Source: an uncultured Bacteroidota bacterium
GTDB lineage: Bacteria > Bacteroidota > Bacteroidia > Chitinophagales > Chitinophagaceae
Direction of reading: 5' to 3'
DNA: 11,143 nt
NCBI GenBank assembly: GCA_903933995.1
Contig: CAIZMD010000774.1
Coordinates: 1-11,143, forward strand
In this document: piece after piece, positions 1 to 7,384 of the stretch
How the letters are laid out: each line of letters opens with the position of its first letter
How positions within the stretch are numbered: position 1 is the stretch's first letter
Position numbers and translations under genes: made by a program
Notes under the pieces: generated by a model
What the model saw: only the letters and a program-made list of their open reading frames with translations
The model's database searches: none
What the model was told of the DNA's origin: nothing

Positions 1-248
1 CCAATTTTTCCATTTGCTGTGCTATAGACATTAACAGGAACACCAGCAATGGGTTTGTTGGTATTGGTTAATGCAGAAATAGAAACTGCAACAGCCTTGG
101 TTGTCTGATAATTGAATCCATCGGGTGCTACTTTATTAATAGGTGTGCCGGGATTGTTGTTGTTAGATTGTACTTCGGCCGCTTTTTGACACGATATAAG
201 CGTCAGGGCCAGGATGAAGACAAACGATAGGGATAATTTGTTAAGCAT
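1..248 (-). CDS. Putative lipoprotein, N-terminal part only (LruC-domain-like)
   Basis: The reading frame opens at an ATG complementary to 246-248 and stays open to the window edge, giving 82 codons. It starts MLNKLSLSFVFILALTLISC, a signal peptide with a good lipobox (LISC), so the mature protein should begin at a lipidated Cys20 and sit in the outer or inner membrane facing the periplasm or surface. An Asn-rich linker follows, then a segment containing PDGFNYQTTKAVAVSISAL and a beta-strand-like stretch (NKPIAGVPVNVYS). The PDGFNY-TTK pattern resembles the N-terminal part of Bacteroidota lipoproteins that carry a C-terminal LruC domain. That domain would lie outside the window, so the family call is from memory of the pattern and is tentative. 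The lipoprotein call is firm. The gene faces away from the ROK operon. Confidence 0.78.
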   Translation of the reverse strand, partial: MLNKLSLSFVFILALTLISCQKAAEVQSNNNNPGTPINKVAPDGFNYQTTKAVAVSISALTNTNKPIAGVPVNVYSTANGKI

Positions 249-307
249 AAAATTGATTTATTAGGGATTAACGATTTTGATGCCAAAAAGAGAAACAAGA
301 CTAAAAC

Positions 308-337
308 ATTGAAAATCAGCTAATTAAAATTTTCAAT
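308..337 (-). terminator. AT-rich 9-bp hairpin, possible weak terminator or leader hairpin
   Basis: ATTGAAAAT (308-316) and ATTTTCAAT (329-337) are perfect inverted copies separated by 12 bases. Read on the minus strand the hairpin is followed by GTTTTAG, a short U-tract. It lies between the possible small ORF and the lipoprotein start, so it could end transcription of the former or form part of the 5' leader of the latter. The stem has only one G-C pair per arm and may be chance in AT-rich DNA. Confidence 0.25.
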
Positions 338-374
338 ATTTTGACAAAATTCCAACAGTGGGAAAGTTTTCCAA

Positions 375-593
375 TTATGAGATATGAATGGTAATCAGGT
401 TTTGTTGTTTGGTTGATCCGAGCTGGTTGATTTTCTTCAAATACGGTGAGCTTGGTAAATAACTATAGGATTGAACCGGTTTTTCCAAAGGCATGTTAGC
501 GATGCTGAAACTATGGTTTACAAAATCAAATAGAAATTGAAATAAGTTGCTTTGAGCTCTCTGTTGTCCGTTGCTGTACTGATAATTTGCCAT
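375..593 (-). CDS. Possible small hypothetical protein, 72 aa
   Basis: This open frame runs from an ATG (591-593) to a TAA. I do not recognise the product. It has no signal peptide, no clear transmembrane helix and no cysteine. It is rich in Ser, Gln, Asn and aromatic residues; residues 16-31 alternate Phe/Leu with polar residues, and the C-terminal half contains PSSPYLKKINQLGSTKQQ. Its codons look like ordinary coding sequence for this genome, with no rare-codon clusters, and the frame does not overlap another gene. Against it are the lack of a clear ribosome-binding site or promoter and the short length. It could be a real small orphan or lineage-specific gene, or a chance frame in a long spacer. 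Confidence 0.35.
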   Translation of the reverse strand: MANYQYSNGQQRAQSNLFQFLFDFVNHSFSIANMPLEKPVQSYSYLPSSPYLKKINQLGSTKQQNLITIHIS

Positions 594-682
594 GTTCTGC
601 TATTGCTTGTTTGCGATTTTTGTTATTGTTTCTAACCTTAGTTTTAACAGTACAAAGCAACTGCAACGAGCATCCCTAGACA

Positions 683-698
683 ATCAAGCAAACTTGAT
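683..698. promoter_or_regulatory. 6-bp perfect inverted repeat, possible operator
   Basis: ATCAAG-CAAA-CTTGAT is a perfect dyad in the spacer ahead of the ROK regulator gene, next to the direct repeats at 703-731. ROK repressors usually bind near their own promoters, so an operator role is plausible. The sequence does not match the E. coli NagC/Mlc consensus, and the link to the ROK protein is inference. Confidence 0.35.
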
Positions 699-702
699 AT
701 CT

Positions 703-742
703 ACTGTAGTATCCTATGTTAAACTGTAGTAGTGTTCCTACA
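703..742. promoter_or_regulatory. Direct repeat ACTGTAGTA x2 at 20-bp spacing, possible operator
   Basis: ACTGTAGTA occurs at 703-711 and again at 723-731, exactly 20 bases apart, which puts both copies on nearly the same face of the helix. The second copy also forms a short inverted repeat with downstream CTACA (TGTAG 726-730, CTACA 738-742). The cluster sits about 100-140 bases before the ROK start codon. Regular phasing is typical of regulator sites, but no binding protein can be named from sequence alone. Confidence 0.35.
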
Positions 743-810
743 ATTCACCAGCCTATAATAGCGCAGAATCAGCTGGATTTTGCTCAACTAATTAATATTT
801 ATATAGCCGC

Positions 811-827
811 AATGCCTTAATTTGTAA
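811..827 (+). promoter_or_regulatory. Promoter-like element before the ROK operon
   Basis: aatgccttaatttgtaa contains TTAATTTG, one mismatch from the Bacteroidota sigma-A -7 element TAnnTTTG. It lies 17 bases before the ROK start codon. An almost identical 17-base element (16 of 17 matching) lies 14 bases before the polysaccharide-export operon at 5235-5251, which is the main reason to take it seriously. No good -33 TTG is present at the usual distance. Confidence 0.4.
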
Positions 828-844
828 AAGAAATCAAAGAGTCT

Positions 845-2059
845 ATGAGCTTTTTAAAAAATATCAATGAAGTTTCCCTAGCAGGGGTAGCTTTTAAAAA
901 CATGACGCTTAAAAAAAGCATTATCCGCTACTTAGATGTCCATGAAACTGCTACAATTGCCGATTTGGGTCAGACTTTAAATATTAGTACTCCAAAAATT
1001 ACCAGTACGGTCAATGAATTAATTGAAGAAGGGCTCATGAAAGAAATCGGGAAGATTGATAGTACCGGTGGTAGAAGGGCCAATATGTTTGGCCTGGGGG
1101 CCGATGCTGGCTTTTTTATGGGTGTAGAAGTAACCAAGAACCATGTGACCATTGGGCTCATGGATTTTAAAAAGAAATTGGTAAAAGTAAAAGAGAATAT
1201 CCCCTATCAATTACAAAACAACCAGGGATCGCTTGATCACCTGATTGAGATTATCAAAGACTTTATCAAACATTCTGGGGTATCCATGCCCAAGATCTTA
1301 AGAATTGGCATTAACCTTACAGGTAGGATTGACCATAACACGGGTTATAATTATAACTTTTTCCATTTTACCAAATACCCCTTGGGTACCATCATTGAAA
1401 ATGAAACTGGAATTCCTACATATATTGACAATGATTCTAGGGCCATGGCATTTGGTGAATACTGCTGTGGCGTAGTTGAAAAGGAAAAAGACATTCTCTT
1501 TATCAATATTGATCATGGGGTTGGATTGGGTATCATCATCAATGGAGAAATCTATTATGGAAAATCTGGTTTCTCTGGAGAGTTTGGCCATATTCCTTTT
1601 TTTGACAATGAAATCATTTGCCATTGTGGTAAGAAGGGTTGTTTAGAAACAGAAGCATCGGGCGAAGCCCTAGTAAGTTTGTTACAAGAAAAACTAGCTG
1701 CAGGATTTGGGAGTATTCTACTCAACAATAAAAAAGACTTAAAGCAAATTAGCTTAGAAGACATTGTTCAAGCTTGCAACCAAGACGATATGCTAGCCAT
1801 TGAATGCATGGCGGTGATTGGAGAAAAATTAGGTAAAGCCATGGCTTCTCTCATCAATATCTTTAATCCCGAGTTAGTAATTTTGGGTGGTTTACTTTCT
1901 ACTACTAATGATTATTTAAGATTGCCCATTAAAAGTTCTCTAAACAAATACAGTTCAAGCTTGGTTAACAATGATACTCCTTTAAAAACTTCAAAACTAG
2001 CATTGTCTGCTGGGATTATGGGTGCATGTCTCTTGGTTAGAAACAGCATTCTACAATAA
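845..2059 (+). CDS. ROK-family transcriptional regulator (NagC/Mlc-like)
   Basis: This 404-residue protein has the two-part layout of ROK repressors. A winged-helix DNA-binding domain spans about residues 20-80 (helix-turn-helix around TIADLGQTLNISTPKITSTV, then a wing ending STGGRR). A sugar-kinase-like ROK domain fills the rest. The ROK zinc site is intact: H249 in GEFGH, then C259, C261 and C266 in CHCGKKGCLE. The sugar-pocket aspartate is present in DNDS (D197). The ATP phosphate loop of ROK kinases (DxGxT) is degraded to GVEVTK around 93-98, as expected for a regulator that is not a kinase. It probably senses an amino sugar or its phosphate and controls its own operon. The start at 845 is preferred over the internal ATG at 902 because residues before it fit related proteins (SLAGVAFKN). 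The next gene follows after 11 bases. Confidence 0.93.
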   Translation: MSFLKNINEVSLAGVAFKNMTLKKSIIRYLDVHETATIADLGQTLNISTPKITSTVNELIEEGLMKEIGKIDSTGGRRANMFGLGADAGFFMGVEVTKNHVTIGLMDFKKKLVKVKENIPYQLQNNQGSLDHLIEIIKDFIKHSGVSMPKILRIGINLTGRIDHNTGYNYNFFHFTKYPLGTIIENETGIPTYIDNDSRAMAFGEYCCGVVEKEKDILFINIDHGVGLGIIINGEIYYGKSGFSGEFGHIPFFDNEIICHCGKKGCLETEASGEALVSLLQEKLAAGFGSILLNNKKDLKQISLEDIVQACNQDDMLAIECMAVIGEKLGKAMASLINIFNPELVILGGLLSTTNDYLRLPIKSSLNKYSSSLVNNDTPLKTSKLALSAGIMGACLLVRNSILQ

Positions 2060-2070
2060 AGTAATTTTTC

Positions 2071-3918
2071 ATGAAACATTTTTTTCTGCCAATTCTATTG
2101 GCCATTTGCTGTTTAACAAAAACTATTGCACAACCTAGTACAACCAGTATTTTGGTAGTAGGCGGAAGCACCGGAGGAACCGCAGCTGCTATTCAATCTG
2201 CCAGAATGGGTGTTCCTACCATATTAGTGGAATCAACTGCTTGGTTGGGAGGCATGCTCTCTGCAGCAGGCGTAACTGCTACAGATGGTAATCACTTATT
2301 ACCAAGTGGCATATGGGAAGAATTTAGACAAGCACTATACCAACATTATGGTCGCAAACAATTGAATACCGGATGGGTGAGCAATACACTGTTTGAACCC
2401 TATGTGGCTGATAGTATTTTCAAAGCTTGGGCTTCAAAAGAAAAAAACCTAACCGTTGTATATGGTTGGTATTTTGATTCGGCCTATGTGCAAAAAGGGA
2501 AAATCAAAGCCGTTAGGTTTATCAATGCACAAAAAAAATATTGGACCATTCAAGCTAAGATTGTAGTAGATGGTACAGACTTGGGTGATGTATATGCCAA
2601 TGCTGGTGCGGGCTTTGACCTAGGTATGGAATCAGCCACATACAGTGGTGAAAAGGAAGCACCTGGCACTAATAATATTATCCAAGACCTTACTTGGGCA
2701 GCAACACTGCAGGATTATGGTACAAAAGCATCAGATAAAATCCTGATTAAAAAAGAAAGTTTTGATTGGAATAGTTTAAAAGAATTTGACTGTAGTACCA
2801 GTGAAGCTCCTTGTCCATTTGGCAAACCTTATGAAGCCAATACCCAAAAAGTATTGGACTATGGCAAATTGCCCAAAGGAAAATATATGCTTAACTGGCC
2901 GGCGCATGGCAATGATTATTTTATTGATGCTGTGAACATTAAACCCATTGATAGAGAAGCATTTTATTTGCCTGCCAAAAAACATACACTAGCATTTGTT
3001 TACTATTTACAAAACACGCTTGGATTTAAACATATTGGACTAGATACCACGCAATTTCCTAGCAAGGACCATTTGGCGCTGATGCCTTATCATAGAGAAG
3101 GTAGAAGATTGAAGGGAGTAGTCAGGTTAAGTCTTCCTCACATGAACCATCCATTTGAGCAGGATCAAGCATTGTACAGAACAGGAATAGCCGTTGGCGA
3201 TTATCCTGTGGATCATCATCATGGGAAAAATCCAGCTGCGCCAAAAATTTATTTTCCGGGAATCTACTCGTTTAATATCCCCCTAGGGGCTCTGATTCCT
3301 GAAAAACTCAACGGCATGGTAGTTTGTGAAAAAGGAATTTCTGTGTCAAACCTTGCCAATGGAAGCACTAGACTGCAACCCTGTGTTTTACTCACTGGTC
3401 AATCAGCTGGTGCATTGGCCGCACTTGCTATTCAATCTAATCTAGAACCAAGACAAGTGCCCGTGAGAAGCGTGCAACATACGCTGCTTGAAAGCAAGAC
3501 ATTCTTGATGCCCTATATGGATGTTGCGATTGCAGACCCTGCTTTTGCAGCTATTCAAAGAATGGGTGCTACCGGTGTTTTAAAAGGATTGGGTAAAAAT
3601 GAAGGATGGGCCAATAAAACCTATTTTCAACCTGATAGTCTTTGTGTAGCAAAGAACTTATTAGAAGACCTTGCTGCATTCTTGCCTGGCATGCAATTGC
3701 CTAATAGTCATCAACAATATGTAGATGAAAATTTGTTAGTGACCATTCACCAAGCACTAGCTAAACAATTAAAAAATATTCCTAGCGCTCCAACTACTAT
3801 GACTGCTAATAAAGCAATGACAAGAAAAGCAGTTGCCAGTTGGTTAGACAAGTATTGTCAGTTATTTTCAATTTCTATAAATCACCAAGGTAAATGGATA
3901 GCAGAAATAAAGCCTTAG
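2071..3918 (+). CDS. Exported FAD-dependent oxidoreductase (FAD_oxidored / xanthan-lyase-like family)
   Basis: This 615-residue protein opens with a Sec-type signal peptide, MKHFFLPILLAICCLTKTIA, probably cleaved before Gln21. The lipobox match is poor and there is no twin arginine. The mature N-terminus is a dinucleotide-binding fold: beta strand plus glycine loop VVGGSTGGTAAA (29-40) and the acidic end of strand two at E54. It continues with the family hallmark WLGGMLSAAGVTATDG (58-73) and a conserved VDGTDLGDVYANAGA. This is the pfam12831-type architecture found in many Bacteroidota carbohydrate loci; no substrate is established. After about residue 488 the sequence reads like an S-layer-homology-type module (AFAAIQRMGATGVLKGLG then FQPD, and TRKAVASWLDKY near 583-595). 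It likely acts in the periplasm. Its last 25 bases overlap the next gene, suggesting translational coupling. Confidence 0.88.
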   Translation: MKHFFLPILLAICCLTKTIAQPSTTSILVVGGSTGGTAAAIQSARMGVPTILVESTAWLGGMLSAAGVTATDGNHLLPSGIWEEFRQALYQHYGRKQLNTGWVSNTLFEPYVADSIFKAWASKEKNLTVVYGWYFDSAYVQKGKIKAVRFINAQKKYWTIQAKIVVDGTDLGDVYANAGAGFDLGMESATYSGEKEAPGTNNIIQDLTWAATLQDYGTKASDKILIKKESFDWNSLKEFDCSTSEAPCPFGKPYEANTQKVLDYGKLPKGKYMLNWPAHGNDYFIDAVNIKPIDREAFYLPAKKHTLAFVYYLQNTLGFKHIGLDTTQFPSKDHLALMPYHREGRRLKGVVRLSLPHMNHPFEQDQALYRTGIAVGDYPVDHHHGKNPAAPKIYFPGIYSFNIPLGALIPEKLNGMVVCEKGISVSNLANGSTRLQPCVLLTGQSAGALAALAIQSNLEPRQVPVRSVQHTLLESKTFLMPYMDVAIADPAFAAIQRMGATGVLKGLGKNEGWANKTYFQPDSLCVAKNLLEDLAAFLPGMQLPNSHQQYVDENLLVTIHQALAKQLKNIPSAPTTMTANKAMTRKAVASWLDKYCQLFSISINHQGKWIAEIKP

Positions 3919-5219
3919 ACGCTATTAGAGGGTATGCTATTGTGACCATGGTATTTAGTGGGTCCATTGCTTATGGCGGTGTGTTACCTGCTTATATGTA
4001 TCACGCGCAATCCCCACCACCAAAACACGAGTGGGTAGAAAATCTACCAGGGATTACTTGGGTAGACTTGGTGTTTCCATTCTTTCTTTTTGCTATGGGA
4101 GCGGCCATTCCTATGTCTATGCAAAAAGGAATGGACTGGAAAAAGCAGTTGAAACGATTTGGATTATTGGTCTTTTTTGCCATCTTTTTTGAACATAGTA
4201 AATACACTAATTTTTCGCAACTAGACTCAGCACTAACTTACTTGATTGCCTTAACTGGTTTTCTGAGTTTGTTTCTAATTATGGGTACCAAAAAAATTAT
4301 GTATCAGAGTATTGGATTGGGGCTTGCTTTGCTTTTAGTGATCTTTGCCCCCTTTGACAATCAGGGGCATTTTGAATTACATAGATCAGACGTGATTATT
4401 TTGGTACTAGCCAATATGGCCTTAATAGGTGCTGTCATTTATCATTATACCAGACTGCATCATGTTTATCGTTTATTATTATTGGTACCACTTTATGGCT
4501 TGATCACAGGAAGGTTCCTAGACGAAAGTTGGAACCAATATATCTATGAACCCTATTTTGCTGACTGGCTCATAGAATTCAATTTTCTCAAATACCTGTT
4601 CATGGTGATTCCTGGCATTTATGCGGGTGAATGGCTGATGAAAAAAACGGATTGGAATCAAGGTGTTACTAGTTCCATTTCTAAAATAGGTCAGGCATGG
4701 CTTTGCTTAGGCTTGGTGGTTTGGAATATTATTGCCCTTTACAATAGATGGTTGATGATGAATCTTTTTATCAGCCTAGCTGTAATGCTGCTGATATTGG
4801 TTTGGCAAATTAGGTTCAACAAAGAAAATCAATTAGACCAACGCTTGCTTTTGGCTGGCTGTTACTTACTCATTTGCGGATTATTTTTTGAAGCATTTGA
4901 AGGTGGCATTAAAAAAGATGATGCAACGCTGAGTTATTTTTTTGTAACAGGGGGCATGGCATTCTTTCTCTTATTTGCCTTTGACCAATTTAGTCTACTC
5001 ACAAAGCTCTTGGCACCAGTTGGTCAAAACCCTTTGCTAGCTTATGTTCTACCCGGTATTTTTCTGTTACCCTTGATTGACCTAACTGGATTAGGTCCTT
5101 GGTACGATGGCCTTGAGCAAACAGCTTTTCAAGGCATTCTGCATGGATTGGTGATAGTGCTACCAACGGCCCTACTAGCCGCACTGGCAACTAAGTATCG
5201 CATTTTTTGGAAGTCCTGA
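3894..5219 (+). CDS. DUF5009 / NagX-like multi-spanning membrane protein (heparan-alpha-glucosaminide N-acetyltransferase family)
   Basis: This 441-residue protein has roughly ten to twelve hydrophobic segments. Family marks are clear: the N-terminal LDAIRGYAIVTMVFSG (8-23), a periplasmic loop with MYHAQSPPPKHEW (35-47), GITWVDLVFPFFLFAMGAAIP (53-73), FEGGIKKDDATLSYFF (335-350) and GQNPLLAY (377-384). Relatives include human lysosomal HGSNAT, which passes an acetyl group from acetyl-CoA across the membrane to glucosamine ends. The bacterial NagX proteins in N-acetylglucosamine loci are also related and have been proposed as transporters. The role here is therefore handling of an amino sugar or acetyl group at the inner membrane; transferase versus transporter cannot be decided from sequence. 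The ATG at 3894 lies inside the upstream gene and is favoured because LDAIRG needs this N-terminus. No terminator is visible after it. Confidence 0.9.
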   Translation: MDSRNKALDAIRGYAIVTMVFSGSIAYGGVLPAYMYHAQSPPPKHEWVENLPGITWVDLVFPFFLFAMGAAIPMSMQKGMDWKKQLKRFGLLVFFAIFFEHSKYTNFSQLDSALTYLIALTGFLSLFLIMGTKKIMYQSIGLGLALLLVIFAPFDNQGHFELHRSDVIILVLANMALIGAVIYHYTRLHHVYRLLLLVPLYGLITGRFLDESWNQYIYEPYFADWLIEFNFLKYLFMVIPGIYAGEWLMKKTDWNQGVTSSISKIGQAWLCLGLVVWNIIALYNRWLMMNLFISLAVMLLILVWQIRFNKENQLDQRLLLAGCYLLICGLFFEAFEGGIKKDDATLSYFFVTGGMAFFLLFAFDQFSLLTKLLAPVGQNPLLAYVLPGIFLLPLIDLTGLGPWYDGLEQTAFQGILHGLVIVLPTALLAALATKYRIFWKS

Positions 5220-5234
5220 AAAAGACTGAACAAT

Positions 5235-5251
5235 AATGCATTAATTTGTAA
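5235..5251 (+). promoter_or_regulatory. Promoter-like element before the polysaccharide export operon
   Basis: aatgcattaatttgtaa differs at one base from the element upstream of the ROK gene (811-827) and contains TTAATTTG, close to the Bacteroidota -7 box TAnnTTTG. It lies in the 46-base gap between the DUF5009 gene and the ABC permease gene, 14 bases before the latter's ATG. The matching position in both spacers supports a promoter, but the -33 box is not recognisable. Confidence 0.4.
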
Positions 5252-5265
5252 TACAATGCTCCTAC

Positions 5266-6108
5266 ATGGCTAATGAATGGGAATGGGAATTGCAGGCAGA
5301 AAAAAAATGGTTCCAATATGGTTTGGTGGAGCTTTGGCGATGCCGCGGTTTGCTACAATCCTTTGTCAGAAAAGAACTCACTGCTGGTTACCAACAAACC
5401 ATCATGGGTGTTTTCTGGTTGGTGATACAACCCTTGCTCACTACCTTATTTTATTTTTTGGTCTTTTCTAAGATTGTAAAAGTTTCAACAGATGGTGCCC
5501 CACCCTTATTGTTTTATATGTCTGGGGCTTTGCTCTGGGGCTATTTCTCTGATTGCTTTACCAGCACCATGTATTCCTTTTTACACAATGCGCATATTTT
5601 CAATAAAGTCTATTTTCCAAGATTGATTGTACCATTGAGTATGGTCATTACGCATTCCGTACGCACTGGTATTCAGTTTATCCTCTTCTTGATCATCTAT
5701 GTGAACTACTGGATTTTTGACGATGCGGTTCATCCTTCCAATTATATTTGGCTAGTGCCTGTGATGCTTTTCTTTACGGCCCTACTGGGTTTGGGTTTGG
5801 GTATGATAGTGGCGGTATTTATGGCCAAGTATCGTGACCTAGAACAATTGATGAATTTTATGCTGCGCTTGTTCATGTTTGTAACACCCGTGGTATATCC
5901 AGCATCCATTGTTCCGGAAAAATACAAAGTATTGTTTTGGTGCAACCCGCTAACACCGGTAATAGAAACATTCCGACTAGGTTTTCTGCACGGAGGAACC
6001 GTAGATAACTTCTATATTTTTACAGGTATGGCAAGTTCCTTATTGGTGTTTTTTATAGGCCTCACACTATTTAAATTCCGTGAAATTAAAGTGATGGATA
6101 CCATTTAA
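5266..6108 (+). CDS. wzm: ABC-2 type polysaccharide export permease (Wzm-like)
   Basis: This is the 280-residue membrane subunit of an O-antigen or other polysaccharide ABC exporter. A cytoplasmic amphipathic N-terminus (about 15-45, with FVRKELTAGYQQTIMGVFW leading into the first helix) precedes six likely transmembrane segments near 47-69, 80-100, 125-148, 160-186, 197-215 and 250-270. Family motifs include the KYRDLEQ loop (188-194) and NPLTPVIETFR (227-237). Length and topology match the Wzm/RfbA/TagG group. It should dimerise and pair with the ATPase encoded one base downstream to move an undecaprenyl-linked glycan across the inner membrane. The ATG at 5266 is chosen because it gives the usual N-terminal length and follows the promoter-like element. 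Whether the cargo is O-antigen, A-LPS-type glycan or capsule cannot be told from this protein. Confidence 0.93.
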   Translation: MANEWEWELQAEKKWFQYGLVELWRCRGLLQSFVRKELTAGYQQTIMGVFWLVIQPLLTTLFYFLVFSKIVKVSTDGAPPLLFYMSGALLWGYFSDCFTSTMYSFLHNAHIFNKVYFPRLIVPLSMVITHSVRTGIQFILFLIIYVNYWIFDDAVHPSNYIWLVPVMLFFTALLGLGLGMIVAVFMAKYRDLEQLMNFMLRLFMFVTPVVYPASIVPEKYKVLFWCNPLTPVIETFRLGFLHGGTVDNFYIFTGMASSLLVFFIGLTLFKFREIKVMDTI

Positions 6109-6109
6109 T

Positions 6110-7384
6110 ATGAGCAAACCCATCTTACATATTGATCGGATTTCAAAACAATACCAATTGGGTGTCATGGGTAGTGGCGCTTTGAAAAAAGATTTGCAAG
6201 CCTGGTGGAACAAACAGGTCTTGCACAAAAAAGAAGCACCGGACCCCGAAGCCTATGATGAAGCTAATAGGGATTATATCTGGGCCTTGCGCAACTTAGA
6301 TTTTAAAATTCATGAAGGTGATAGTTTTGGCATTGTGGGGAATAATGGTTCTGGAAAATCTACCCTTTTAAAAATCATTAGCAGGATTAGTTTACCTACA
6401 AGTGGCACTATCCATGGAAGGGGTAGGATTGCCAGTTTACTAGAAGTAGGAACAGGGTTTCATCCAGAACTGACTGGAAGGGAAAATGTATTATTGAATG
6501 GGCAGATCCTTGGCATGCAGAAAAAAGAAGTGCTGGCCAAGTTTGACGAGATAGTTGATTTTTCAGGCATTGAGCGATTTATTGATACCCCCGTAAAAAG
6601 GTATTCCAGTGGTATGTATGTGCGTTTGGCTTTTTCTGTGGCCGCCCATTTACAAACCGATATTTTAATTATTGATGAGGTTTTAGCCGTTGGCGATGTT
6701 GATTTTCAAAGAAAGTGTTTGAAAAAAATGAAGTCCCTTTCTACTGAAAAAGGAAAGACAGTCATTTTTGTGAGTCACCATATGCAGGCCTTGCGCAACC
6801 TTTGCAACAAAGCCATTTGGTTAGAAAAAGGAAAATTGATTGAAGAAGGTGCAGCTGATACAGTCATCAACAAATACCTATCACGTGAAAAAGTAGAAAC
6901 CCTTTCACAGTATTATCCCAACCCTGAATCAGCTCCTGGTAATGAATGGATTCACATTAAGCAAGTAGCCATTAACCCAAAATTCAATACACAGATTAGT
7001 TATATTGATACCCGAACGCCTTTGGACTTTGAATTTAGTTTCTGGTTCATGGGACAGTATCCTGAAAACACCCAGATATTAATTGGGTTTTATCAATTAA
7101 CTGGTGAATGCATTTTTGAATTGTGTTCTGAAGTACTGAAAGTAGAGAAGGGTTTAATAGATGGTAAGTGTAGAATTCCAGGTACTTTCTTGAACAATGG
7201 GTATTATTATGTGTCCATGCATTTTCTAAATAGGGAGCAGGATACCATGTATGAATTTACAGCTAGTGTGGCATTTGATGTAGTAGACTATCGCAACGCA
7301 AAAAGGCCTTATGGAAAATGGGACGGAGCGGTCAGACCAGATTTCCCCGTTGAATTATCCCAAGTAAGTTTTGAGAAACCATGA
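6110..7384 (+). CDS. wzt: ABC transporter ATPase with C-terminal glycan-recognition domain (Wzt-like)
   Basis: This 424-residue protein is the ATPase partner of the preceding permease. The nucleotide-binding domain (about 1-250) has a Walker A GNNGSGKST (77-85), a signature stretch RYSSGM (164-169), a Walker B DILIIDE (184-190) and an H-loop VSHH (221-224). It carries the insert before the A-loop region typical of O-antigen exporters (about 18-56). Residues about 280-415 form an extra beta-rich domain like the Wzt C-terminal domain. In the E. coli O8/O9a systems that domain binds the capped non-reducing end of the glycan and makes export chain-specific. Its presence suggests the exported chain carries a terminal modification, although no capping enzyme is seen nearby. 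One base separates this start from the permease stop, and the stop overlaps the next start by four bases (ATGA). Confidence 0.93.
   Translation: MSKPILHIDRISKQYQLGVMGSGALKKDLQAWWNKQVLHKKEAPDPEAYDEANRDYIWALRNLDFKIHEGDSFGIVGNNGSGKSTLLKIISRISLPTSGTIHGRGRIASLLEVGTGFHPELTGRENVLLNGQILGMQKKEVLAKFDEIVDFSGIERFIDTPVKRYSSGMYVRLAFSVAAHLQTDILIIDEVLAVGDVDFQRKCLKKMKSLSTEKGKTVIFVSHHMQALRNLCNKAIWLEKGKLIEEGAADTVINKYLSREKVETLSQYYPNPESAPGNEWIHIKQVAINPKFNTQISYIDTRTPLDFEFSFWFMGQYPENTQILIGFYQLTGECIFELCSEVLKVEKGLIDGKCRIPGTFLNNGYYYVSMHFLNREQDTMYEFTASVAFDVVDYRNAKRPYGKWDGAVRPDFPVELSQVSFEKP

Larger units (their letters stand above)
249..844. other. Mostly non-coding region upstream of the ROK operon
   Basis: This 596-base AT-rich stretch separates the minus-strand lipoprotein from the plus-strand operon. 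It holds the leader of the lipoprotein gene, a 9-bp AT-rich inverted repeat (308-337), a possible small minus-strand ORF (375-593), and a cluster of short inverted and direct repeats (683-742) followed by a promoter-like element (811-827). I find no tRNA-like fold, insertion sequence end or recognised riboswitch. Confidence 0.6.

Noticed and set aside
754..759. TATAAT as an E. coli-type -10 box
   Set aside because: Bacteroidota sigma-A does not use this box, and no matching -35 element is placed 16-18 bases upstream.
1298..1624. 108-codon minus-strand frame inside the ROK gene
   Set aside because: It is antisense to the conserved ROK core, including part of the zinc-site region, and has no recognisable domain.
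845..2059. ROK protein as an active glucokinase or GlcNAc kinase
   Set aside because: It has an N-terminal DNA-binding domain, and the ATP phosphate loop DxGxT is replaced by GVEVTK, as in ROK repressors.
2071..2140. Lipoprotein signal in the FAD oxidoreductase (LAIC)
   Set aside because: The residue before Cys is Ile rather than Gly, Ala or Ser, while a normal signal peptidase I site (TIA before Gln21) follows.
5212..5227. AGTC/GACT inverted repeat as a terminator after the DUF5009 gene
   Set aside because: The stem is only 4 bp with no following U-tract, so it is unlikely to end transcription.
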